This document shows positions 33,101 through 42,617 of a DNA stretch of 64,000 nucleotides, one piece after another. The DNA lies in assembly GCA_033782935.1 (NCBI GenBank), contig JAWQEG010000286.1, forward strand, positions 5,739,001 to 5,803,000, written 5' to 3'. The translations under genes were made by a program, and so were the position numbers. The notes beneath the pieces are model-generated. The model did no database searches, was not told the origin of the DNA, and saw only the letters and a program-made list of their open reading frames with translations. This DNA is from Petrolisthes cinctipes (taxonomy: Eukaryota; Arthropoda; Malacostraca; Decapoda; Porcellanidae). Within the stretch, counting starts at the first letter, position 1; each line of letters starts with the position of its first letter.

Positions 33101-33194
33101 TATAACTTGTTTATTATTATGGTTTACAGTAAAGAAATGCTTCATAGATCCAGATTTCGCTAAGATCTATAGGCTACTATACACAATTTTCTGT

Positions 33195-33390
33195 GTTTAG
33201 AGCATCAGAAGTTTGTGTGTGTGTTTAGTGCATCAGAAGTTTATTGTGTGTGTGTGTGTTTAGTGCATCAAAAGTTTATTGTGTGTGTGTTCAGAGCATC
33301 AGAAGTTTATTGTGTGTGTGCTTAGAGTATCAGAAGTTTATTGTGTATGTATGTTTAGAGAATTAGAAGTTTATTTGTGTGTGTGTGAGT
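33195..33390. repeat. GT-rich minisatellite, about 38-bp unit
   Basis: Six units of 'ttagagcatcagaagtttat' followed by a variable (GT)n tract. It is followed to about 33590 by diverged CATCAT/ATTATT-rich repeats. Confidence 0.85.
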
Positions 33391-33684
33391 GCATGTGTTT
33401 CATCCCGGAGAGTAATTTCCACCAGTTACGAATTATCACCATCATTATTGTTATCTTTTTATCATTCTCCATATTTATCACCTTAAGTTGCGAATCGCCA
33501 TCATCATCATTATTGTTGTTTTTTCACCAGTCTCTGCCTTTTTCACTACCAGTTGTGTATCATTTTCATCATCATTATTGTCGTCATTACACACGGCCTG
33601 ATCACTTGCTGGACTCGTGACCGCTTGCTTATACCCTCCCATAATGAGCTAATAGGGCCCATAGCTATCAGTCTAGAGATATAC

Positions 33685-34365
33685 AGTAATGCCTTGTTTT
33701 CCACTGGTGTTGTGGGTGTGTATTGCACGGTTTGTAATCAAGCTTGTGATGAATGGGTCAAAAGTTTGTGCATCTGTGGCTTGTCTCGCCGTTTCCCACG
33801 GAACTGAAAGAGTTAAGATAGCTACTATTTGTAATTTACTGTCCAAGCAAGCTATATAATAAAAACTTTACTTCCACTTGATAAGTTTTTATTACTTGTT
33901 CTAGTTGTATAATGAGGGTTTATTGTACACCAGGGATGCACCACCTTTTGGGCTCCTCGGATCACATGATCAAATTTAAAACTCCCTGAGGGCCGCAAGA
34001 TTTATGTTAAGCAAATATGTAGAAATTTTAGGTGCTTAATGGTAAAAATATTGTATTTAATAACTTAATCCATTATGTTACAAAACTATGATTAATCCTT
34101 ACCTGGCATACATGACACAGTCTTTTTAATGCAATTTTTGACACTGTGATTCATAGATAAGCTTCTTTATGTTCAGTTGAAACTTTCTTGTTGTTATTTT
34201 TTACCATTTATTACCGATTAAGGGCCACCAGAGGGTTGCTGGAGGGCTACATGAGGCCCGCGGGCCACCGGGTGTGCATTCCTGCTGTACACCAATTCAT
34301 CAATAATGCTATACTACACACCCATAACAACAGTGGAAAACGAGGCATTATTGTAATGGATGTAT
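33685..34365. mobile_element. Pogo/Tigger-like MITE, copy 6, interrupted
   Basis: The left part (33685-33740, 'acagtaatgccttgttttcc') and the right part (33908-33930 plus 34293-34365, ending 'agtggaaaacgaggcattat') belong to one MITE. An unrelated stretch at 33741-33905 and a hAT-type MITE at 33931-34284 interrupt it. Confidence 0.75.
33931..34284. mobile_element. hAT-type MITE nested in pogo-like MITE
   Basis: 354 bp with hAT-style ends (CAGGGATGCAC at the left, GTGTGCATTCCTG at the right) and an internal 'aggcccgcgggccacc' like vertebrate and arthropod Charlie-type MITEs. It is flanked by TTGTACAC (33923-33930) and CTGTACAC (34285-34292), an 8-bp duplication with one mismatch. It lies inside the pogo-like MITE, so it is younger than that copy. 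Confidence 0.8.
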
Positions 34366-34539
34366 GTAAATATAAATGTGTGGATCTGGGTACAAATTTT
34401 ATAATATTGCAGATGTGGATATAAAATTTTGTTTTTTGTGGATGCGGATGTCTGATGACTATACCTTCGTGGATGTGGATTACTTAGTAGAAGATAGTAA
34501 GATAAGCATTTTAATTTGTTAACTGTATCTTTCAACCAC

Positions 34540-34699
34540 ATAAGTCATACTTATCCCTCTAACCGCAGGCCTTCTGGCTCATGCCACATCTCTAGCCCAG
34601 GCCTTTTTCCTGCCTTGTGCTCAAAGAGTAAACAACACTGATGGCTAATACCATGTAAACCACTTGACCTACATGAATAAATGATATATGATATATGAT
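34540..34699 (+). mobile_element. Possible 3' end of a LINE with (ATATGAT)n tail
   Basis: Ends 'gaataaatgatatatgatat' and similar repeats to 34695, a typical LINE tail. No coding region remains. It abuts the left edge of the large palindrome. Confidence 0.4.
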
Positions 34700-34942
34700 A
34701 TTGAAGTACAGCTCCGGACAGATCAATGGTCCACACCCCATCCATCAGCGACTTGGTTTGGGCCTCATCGGATCTGGTAACAGTTGCAGGTGGAGAGAGG
34801 GGGGATGTTAGTGGGAGAGGAGGAGAGAAATGTGGGCGGAGCTATATAGGAGGGTAACGAATGATCAGGTAGAGAGACGTGTGTCAGGAGGAATGAATGA
34901 AGCATACACTGTGAACGGTATCGAATCACCAATAGTTTAAAG

Positions 34943-35350
34943 CAGGGTTCTTCAATCTTTTTCAGTCGTGACCCAGTTTTTACTAAGACATCATTCTTGC
35001 GACCCATACAGAAAGATATTTTACAAATGATCAGAATTATCAACCAAAGAAAATACAAGGCCAGACGCTGAAACATAATATTTATGATTAAAAGGCATTC
35101 TAACCAGAATTATAAACACTGCCTCACCTACCCCTCCCTCTCTCTCTCTCTCAAGAAGGCTAATATTTGTGCAATGATTTTGTTTTATTGATAATTAAAT
35201 ATATGAATATTCGATTATAAAAATATGTTAGGTGGATTCATGTATGAACTTCATATTTATTTTATTGTCACGAATATTATTATTCTATTTTATTCATGTA
35301 TTTATTTTTTGTGAGCCTGTGACCCAGTTTGGAGGAATTCGGGACCCATA
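34943..35350. mobile_element. hAT-type MITE in left palindrome arm
   Basis: Starts CAGGGTTCTTCAATC and is flanked by GTTTAAAG at 34935-34942 and 35351-35358. Its right terminal bases are eroded. The right-arm copy at 38611-39038 keeps both ends. Confidence 0.75.
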
Positions 35351-35626
35351 GTTTAAAGAAGTGCATACTGCATTAACGTAAGTGGATATAGGAGAGAAGA
35401 AATGTGATGATTTGAGGTGAGGGTGAGGGGGAAGAGGGTAAGAAAAATGAAGGAGATTAGTTGAAAAGTAATAACAAACAAATATAATTAGAATATCTGT
35501 TACATTATATCCTTTAAATAAAGGCACTATCTTTTGTTCACCATCGTAGTGGGATAGACTACTGAATATATATTATCCTTTGGATATTAGACAGCTATCC
35601 CTGTACTCCTTTTATCCCTCGTGCTT

Positions 35627-35826
35627 ACCCCTTAGGGGAGTATTGCCTGTAATGATGTGGGCAATACTTTAAGGGTTTTGGCGCCCCTTTGGACCCCGCC
35701 ACTAGCTTATATTTCTTCAACTGTCCCTCCTTTCTTCCTATTTCAATCTTCCTTGCTGTCAAACCTCTCTATCACGTTTTCCTGGTGCTAAATGACCTCG
35801 CTGTTGCGCCACCTAATATCAATCAA
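35627..35826 (+). mobile_element. SINE-like repeat, copy 1
   Basis: 200 bp flanked by the 13-bp duplication ATCCCTCGTGCTT at 35614-35626 and 35827-35839. It begins near 'ggggagtattgcctgtaatg', contains 'gggttttggcgcccc' and ends 'taatatcaatcaa'. The (ATCA)n tail and 13-bp duplication are typical of LINE-dependent mobilisation. No RNA polymerase III boxes were recognised. Confidence 0.8.
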
Positions 35827-36332
35827 ATCCCTCGTGCTTGTAGTCCACCCTATTTATCACCTCCCAAGCCCAGCTGTTTTGTTTTCTTTTTCGGCAGAAG
35901 ACGGTTTAATTTTCTAACTTTTTTAATAATCATATTTGTCAACAAATTCATTAAGCTATTTACCAGGATTTTTTCTTCTAAATATGCATTTCCTTAAAAA
36001 TAATCGATGTTAAACTTAAATAGGCGCCGCTATATGGCGTTTTCAATAAACTTGGTCTAATTTCATGCATAGGCTATATATATTACAGTATCTCTCATGT
36101 AACTGGCAACCTTACACATCCTCCCTACTGTCTTATCCCTCTCTCGCTTGTCCTTCCCTCCTTTCTTACCGTTTATCTTTTCTTTCTCATATTTTTAACC
36201 TTCTCATTCGTTCTTAAACAGTTTTAATGACATAGGCCTCTCTCCCTTATCACTTATAGTCCAATTATATGATTCGAAAAACTGCGGCTGAGATTATGTT
36301 GTTGATCATATTTTGGTTCTCAATATATAGAG

Positions 36333-36543
36333 GTTGATTGATTGATTGATATTAGGCGCCGCAACAGTGAGGTCATATAGCGCCAGAAAACGGTGATAGA
36401 GAGGTGAGACAGCAAGCAGGAAGGAAATAGAAAGAAAAGAGGGATAGTTGAAGAACTAAAAGCTAGTGGCTGGGGCAGAAGGGGCGCCAAAACCTTTAAA
36501 GTATTGCCCACATCACTAATGCAGGCAATACCTCCCTACAGGG
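36333..36543 (-). mobile_element. SINE-like repeat, copy 2
   Basis: Reverse-oriented copy with a TGATTGATTG tail at its left. It is flanked by TCAATATATAGAG (36320-36332) and TCAATATGTAGAG (36544-36556), a 13-bp duplication with one mismatch. The palindrome arm ends at this duplication. Confidence 0.8.
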
Positions 36544-36555
36544 TCAATATGTAGA

Positions 36556-37388
36556 GAATTTAGAAAACAACTAGAGATTTTTGAGGAAAGATATATAAAT
36601 TATTTAGAATGAAAGTGTTTTTCCCAGCCACAGCATTTCGCCTTCAATAAACTGACGGACTCTAAGGTTTCGTGAATTGCCATTTGCCAGTCTGTTGCTA
36701 GTCAGAATGTTAACTTATTAAACCCATTTGCAGGAAAGAAAAATATATTATATCTTTCTTTTTAATTAATTTACTTATAGGTATTTTTTATTAAAATCTG
36801 TTTCGATATACATTACCTTACTTTTATCTAGTTCCAGCATTACTGCGTAGAACACCATATGACACAATAAGGACCACAAGGACAGTAATGGTGATCAACG
36901 TGATGCTCATGTATCTCTCTATAGGTTACTGAACACAGTGTTTATGCTCAACTTCAGAATAATGTTCTCAGCATCACAATGATAGGCAAAAATAATAAAA
37001 ACAATATAAAGAAATTATCTTCTATTATACGTCAAATATTCAACTGCCTCGGTGCTACTGTCTCATATATATATATATAGCAGAGGACACTGCCTGCTAG
37101 TATGGCAACCTATCACGCGGAAGACCACCACGTTGCACTACACACCGCAGAAGCCTTGATGTCAGCGAGAGGACTATCAGAAGAGTGTTGCACGAAGCTG
37201 GGGTGCATCACAGGACCCCAGCAAACAAGGAATTTCTAACTGACCAACATCGCGAAAGAAGGCTACGGTTTGCCCAACAAGCAAGAGGATTTTTGGAAGA
37301 GAGTGATCTGGACGGATGAGAAAACCTTCTCGCATTCGTGTAACGGAAGGCGTCACTACTGGAGAAGGAATAATATTGTTTTTTCTGA
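36556..37388. other. Spacer between palindrome arms
   Basis: Unique sequence of about 830 bp. The first 500 bp show nothing recognisable; the rest carries a Tc1-type transposase remnant after a short (AT)n run at 37066. Confidence 0.6.
37080..37388 (+). pseudogene. Tc1-type transposase fragment
   Basis: Encodes a GRPP motif followed by a second helix-turn-helix region ('SERTIRRVLHEAGVHHRTP'), then 'DQHRERRLRFAQQ'. After a one-base frameshift it gives 'VIWTDEKTFSH', with the first catalytic Asp of Tc1/mariner DDE transposases. It lacks the N-terminal helix-turn-helix and the rest of the catalytic domain. It is a dead fragment that belongs to neither palindrome arm. Confidence 0.8.
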
Positions 37389-37398
37389 TCTACATATT

Positions 37399-37610
37399 GC
37401 CCCTGTAGGGAGGTATTGCCTGCATTAGTGATGTGGGCAATACTTTAAGGGTTTTAGCGCCCCTTCGGCCCCAGCCACTAGCTTTTAGTTCTTCAACTAT
37501 CCCTCTTTTCTTTCTATTTCCTTCCTGCTTGCTGTCTCCCCTATCTATTACCGTTTTCTGGCGCTATATGACCTCACTGTTGCGGCGCCTAATATCAATC
37601 AATCAATCAA
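37399..37610 (+). mobile_element. SINE-like repeat, copy 3
   Basis: Palindrome counterpart of copy 2. It starts near 'cccctgtagggaggtattgc' and ends in a (ATCA)n tail. Confidence 0.8.
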
Positions 37611-38130
37611 CCTCTATATATTGAGAACCAAAATATGATCAACAACATAATCTCAGCCGCAGTTTTTCGAATCATATAATTGGACTATAAGTGATAAGAG
37701 AGAAAGGCCTATGTCATTAAAACTGTTTAAGAACGAATGAGAAGGTTAAAAATATGAGAAAGAAAAGATAAACGGTAAGAAAGGAGGGAAGGACAAGCGA
37801 GAGAGGGATAAGACAGTAGGGAGGATGTGTAAGGTTGCCAGTTACTTGAGAGATACTGTAATATATATAGCCTATGCATAAAATTAGACCAAGTTTATTG
37901 AAAACGCCATATAGCGGAGCCTATTCAAGTTAAACATCGATTATTTTTAAATGCATGTTTAGAAGAAAAAATCCTGGTAAATAGCTTAATGAATTTGTTG
38001 ACAAATATGATTATTAAAAAAGTTAGAATATTAAACCGTGTTCTGCCCCCCTCCAAAATAGAAAAAAGAAAAAAAAAGCAGCTGGGCTTGGGAGAAGTGA
38101 TAAATAGGGTGGACCACAAGCACGAGGGAT

Positions 38131-38330
38131 TTGATTGATATTAGGTGGCGCAACAGCGAGGTCAAATAGCACTAGGAAAAGGTGATAGAGAGGTGTGACA
38201 GCAAGCAAGAAGGAAATAGGAAGATAGGAGGGACAGTTGAAGAAATGTAAGCTAGTGGCTGGGGCCGAAGGGGCGCCAAAACCCTTAAAGTATTGCCCAC
38301 ATCATTACAGGCAATACTCCCCTACGGAGT
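38131..38330 (-). mobile_element. SINE-like repeat, copy 4
   Basis: Palindrome counterpart of copy 1, flanked by the 'aagcacgaggga' duplication at about 38118 and 38331. Confidence 0.8.
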
Positions 38331-38610
38331 AAGCACGAGGGATAAAAGGAATACAGGGATAGCTGTCTAATATCCAAAGGATAATATATATTCAGTAGTC
38401 TATCACACTACGATGGTGAACAAAAGACAGTGCCTTTATTTAATTAAAGGATATAATGTAACAGATATTCTAATTATATTTGTTTGTTATTACTTTTCAA
38501 CTAATCACCTTCATTTTTCTTACCCTCTTCCCCCTCACCCTCGCCTCAAATCATCACATTTCTTCTCTTCTATATCCACTTACGTTAATGCAATATGCAC
38601 TTCTTTAAAC

Positions 38611-39038
38611 TAGGGTTCTTCAAATTACGGGTCCCGAATTCCTCCAAACTGCGTCGCAGGCTCACAAAAATAAATACATGAATAAAATAGAATAATATTC
38701 GTGACAATAAAATAAATATGAAGTTCATACATGAATCCCCCTAACATATTTTTATAATCGAATATTCATATATTTAATTATAAATAAAACAAAATCATTG
38801 CACAAATATTAGCCTTCTTGAATGAGTGTGTGAGAGAGAGAGAGGGAGGGTAGGTGAGGCAGTGTTTATAATTCTGGTTAGAATGCCTTTTAATCATAAA
38901 TATTATGTTTCAGCGTCTGGCCTTGTATTTTCTTAGGTTGATAATTCTCATCATTTGTAAAATATCTTTCTGTATGGGTCGCGAGAATGATGTCATAGTA
39001 AAAACTGGGTCACGACTGAAAAAGATTGAAGAACCCTG
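38611..39038. mobile_element. hAT-type MITE in right palindrome arm
   Basis: Ends TAGGGTTCTTCAA and TTGAAGAACCCTG. It is flanked by CTTTAAAC (38603-38610) and CATTAAAC (39039-39046), an 8-bp duplication with one mismatch. Confidence 0.8.
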
Positions 39039-39276
39039 CATTAAACTGTTGGTGATTAGATACCGTTCACAGTGTATGCTTCATTCATTCCTCCTGACAC
39101 ACGTCTCTCTACCTGATCATTCGTTACCCTCCTATATAGCTCCGCCCACATTTCTCTCCTCCTCTCCCACTAACATCCCCCCCCTCCCTCCACCTGCAAC
39201 TGTTACCAGATCCGACCAGGCCCAAACCAAGTCGCTGGTAGAAGAAGTGTAGACCCTTGATCTGTCCGGAGCTGTA

Positions 39277-40440
39277 CAAGGTGAGACAGTCATCCAATGA
39301 ATGTTTTTCTAAGGTGTCTATGGCAGTATAATCCTCAGATGCTACTATGTACTGACGTGACTTGTCAACAACCAGCAGGGTATTATTTACTCTAATTGGA
39401 AAAGGTCGTAATTCCCAAATATTAAATGACGTTTTTGACTTAAAAGGAATATTTAATAAGATACTTGACTAGGTTAGAAGTGATCCAATGATGGAGTAAT
39501 AATATTCCACGTCAGATATGGTAAATATAGGGGTTAGCTTATAAGTATTTATAGCTATTTCCACTGCTGCTTGCAACTGCCGTAGAGGTAACAACTTAGA
39601 GTTCACTCTACCCAATCCAGCATCTACTAGGTCACTTATTACTAATTCATTTAAATCATTTAGTTCCTTAACAGCTATCTCAATGGCTGCTATGTACTCA
39701 CTAATTAATTGGATTTGTTCAATGTTGGGTATTATTCCAATTAATTTGTTTACCACAGAAGTCAATTGGTTCGTTGTTTCTATTATTTCATGAGTTTTCT
39801 GTTTTAGGTGTTGGAGAGCCTCGTAGGTTTGAATAACTATTCTATTCTGTTTTCCCAGGGCAATGGTTACTTCTCCTAATTTCTTTCCTAATGCAGTTAC
39901 ATCGTCGGCCATTGCTGTGCCAAACAATTGTTTACTTAACAGTCCCATGAAATTGAAAAGGCCACGTCTCTGACGACGAGCGTGGGCAGATTGCCTCACC
40001 TTATGTGGTTCTTCAGGAAATGATAACTTCATATTATGTATTATTGTTACTAGCCTATCTACCCTGTTAGTTTGTAACTGTAGAGTCATTTTTACAGGTC
40101 TAGTATTATTATAGAAGTAGGCTAGAAGTGGGTTAGTTTTAACATCAGAGCTAGCATTCATATCCTGGTTGTTATAAAAATTATTTGCTTGTGTTGTGAC
40201 AGCTTCTACATGTCTGTGTAATTCTGATACATGCTGTCCAAGGTTATAGATTATCTCTGGCATATCAAGCAATCCGTGAACTTCCAGTTGTACAGTAACT
40301 AAATCTTCCACTATCAAGACTTTTCCTCTATGTTCAACCAAAGCACCTGTCTTCAGTACTTGAGCTGGAACTGCTGTTTGTTGGGCAAGTGTAACAAGCG
40401 CTGTGCCCAGCAAAAACAGTGATAGAGTCTTGTTCCCCAT
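39277..40440 (-). pseudogene. Env-like fusion protein (baculovirus F type), truncated
   Basis: A 323-codon frame (40440-39469) with an N-terminal hydrophobic signal-like segment (residues about 6-20) and N-glycosylation motifs near residues 95 and 111. A polybasic Arg-rich furin-type site lies at residues 155-159. It is followed directly by a Gly-Leu-Phe-rich fusion-peptide-like segment, the arrangement of baculovirus F proteins and errantivirus Env. A long heptad-rich region follows (about 170-300). An in-frame TAG at 39469-39471 stops it. The same frame stays open for about 64 more codons, to where the palindrome begins. The transmembrane anchor is not present. In active relatives the protein mediates membrane fusion; this copy cannot. 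It starts 25 bases after the integrase frame. Confidence 0.8.
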
Positions 40441-40464
40441 CTGAAATAAATGTCATTATTTAGT

Positions 40465-40864
40465 TTATTTTACAGACCTAAGTTTTTGTCTGTATGTATT
40501 TCTTTTACTTGATGTGGGAGTGGAGTTTATTATTTCTTGTGATTGTGTTGTGTGTGTTATAGGTGGTTCATTTAAGTTTATCTTTTTATACCTATCCACA
40601 TGTACTATTTCTACCTTCCCCGTTTTTATATCCTTTATTTTTTTTTTTTTTCCATGAGCCATGTCAATTATTTCATATGGACCAACACACTTTGGAGTTA
40701 ACTTTGATACTCTTTCTGGGGATTTTACCATGACATTCTCCCCTACAGCAACATCTATCTTCACACACAGCTTGAGTATGTTGTTTGATCATCATCTCCT
40801 GCCTGCTACCTTCTAGGTGTTTCCTGACTTCCTTATGGATGTAGTTGTCTAATGGAATAGTCAT
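40465..40864 (-). pseudogene. Integrase C-terminal domain, frameshifted
   Basis: Two short overlapping frames (40864-40673 and 40764-40465) continue the integrase. The second contains 'KCVGPYEIIDMAHG', the GPY/F module of Ty3/gypsy integrases, and ends in a Lys/Arg/Thr-rich tail. Two indels separate them from the main integrase frame. Confidence 0.75.
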
Positions 40865-42617
40865 CCATATTATATGCTAGAGGAGAATTTCCAGTTATTA
40901 TGTCATATGGAAGTCTTTTGTCTGTTCCATATAGGATATAATGCGGGGACTTGCCCACTGATGAATTTATGGAACCGTTAATGGAGGCAGCTGTAAAGGA
41001 TATCCAGTCTTCCCATGATCCTTGCATAGGATTAGCCACATGTCGCAAAACTTCAAGTATTTTACGATTTGCTCTTTCTGTGAGACCGTTGCTGGCTGGA
41101 TGATATGCTGTAATAAAAGTTTGTTTTATATGATATTGATTACATATGTTTCGTAACAAATTATTAGTAAATTCTTTACCATTGTCTGTTAGTATCACCT
41201 TAGGAGTGGTGTACTGGCAAAGTAAATTTGTTACAAGTTTGTGTGCAACCTCTTCTGCTGTTTTTGTCTGCAAAGGAGTAATGACCATATAACGTGAGAA
41301 ATGGTCTACACATACAAAGCAATATTTGGAGCCTTGATGACTCATTGGTAAGCTTAGAATATCTATACCAACAACATCCCATGGTTGTTCAGGTATTGGG
41401 TAATTTAACATAGGGGCTGGGCCCATTGTATTACCTTTATGAGCATGACATGATTCACAATTCTTGATATGTTTCTCCACGTCTGCGCGGAGAGTGAACC
41501 AATAATATTTTTGTCTAGTTTCCGCTATACAGCGATCTCTTCCCGGATGTCCGGCTTGTGGATGATTATGCATAAGCGTTAGTACAGTCTTAATTAATTT
41601 ATCAGGGACTACTACTTGTGAAGAAATGTTAGTTTGTTTCTCAAACTTCCTGAACAAAGTGTCATCTATTACCTCAAACTGTGTTAGTGGGATTGGTAAC
41701 TCTGGTAGGTTAGTCTCGTCACCTGAAACCAAAGCATAAATGACCCGTAACCAAAATTTGTCTTTCTTTTGTTCAGTCTTAACAAGTTCCACATTGAAGT
41801 CTACATCACTATAAGTGAGAATAACAGCAGCAGCTGATGCATTGCGAGATAAAGCATCTGCAACTCTATTGAAACGCCCAGGAAGATATTTAATTGTAGG
41901 TTGAAATTCTGAGATTGTTAAGTACCATCTGGCTAACTGACCTGTCAAATTTTTACCATTGAAGAGACCACATACAGGTTGATGATTTGTATATATGGTG
42001 ATAGGATACCCCAGAATTATTTCCCTGAAGGTCTTTAAGGCCCAAACTACCTCCATAGCCTCTAGATTCGTAACGCTATATTTCTTCTCTGCATCGTTCA
42101 CAACACGACTGGCATATGCACAAACCTTGCAACGACCCTCAGTGGAATGCTGCATAAGCACCGCGCCTAAACCATCCTGTGATGCGTCAGTACAGAGAGA
42201 AAATGGGAGGTTATAGTTTGGATAACTTAAAATTGGAGCAGTTGTGAGTTTAAGTTTTAATTGATCAAAACTGTTTTGCTCTGCTTGTGACCACTTAAAT
42301 TCGATATTTTTCTTTAGGAGTCTTGTTAGTGGACTGGCTATTTTAGCAAAATTCATTATGAATGACCTGTAGTATGAACATAATCCAAGGAAACTCCTTA
42401 TTTGCTTTACTGTAGTAGGTTGAGGGAATTCCTTTACTGCTTTAGTCTTGGAATCCAAAGTGTGAATTCCTTTACTATTTACTTTATGACCCAAAAATTC
42501 TACTTCAGCCTTAAGGAATGTACATTTTGACAGTTTAACCTTTAATCCAACATCCTGCAATCGTTGTAAGACTCTGTCTAGTTTTTTGTAGGTGTGAATT
42601 GACATCAGGGCTGACAA
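40833..42617 (-). pseudogene. Pol: RT thumb, RNase H and integrase
   Basis: A 594-codon frame. First comes the RT thumb/connection ('LSKCTFLKAEVEFLGHKV', 'FLGLCSYYRSFI'). Next is RNase H with 'CTDASQDGLGAVL', 'NLEAMEVVWAL' and 'RVADALSR'. Its third acidic position, normally in TDH, reads TNH, so a catalytic Asp is replaced by Asn. Integrase follows with a zinc-binding HHCC ('HPQAGHPGRDRC' to 'CESC') and an intact DDE triad in 'VVGIDIL', 'LTDNGKEFTN' and 'GLTERANRK'. It is offset by one base from the upstream protease/RT frame. The slip lies in a T-run at 42582-42587 (A-run on the coding strand), just after the catalytic YLDD. Confidence 0.85.

Larger units (their letters stand above)
34700..36555 (+). 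repeat. Left arm of 4.6-kb palindrome
   Basis: About 1.86 kb, highly similar to the reverse complement of 37389-39276. The outer terminus is TACAGCTCCGGACAGATCAA. It contains a hAT-type MITE (34943-35350) and two copies of a SINE-like repeat, both present at matching positions in the right arm. The arms separated after those insertions, or are kept alike by gene conversion. Confidence 0.9.
37389..39276 (-). repeat. Right arm of 4.6-kb palindrome
   Basis: Reverse complement of 34700-36555 with few differences. The right outer end (...TGTCCGGAGCTGTA) abuts env-like coding sequence of the minus-strand gypsy element, so the palindrome or its formation truncated that gene. Confidence 0.9.

Noticed and set aside
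33195..33390. CRISPR-like array of regular repeats
   Set aside because: Spacers are (GT)n slippage products, not unique; the DNA is eukaryotic.
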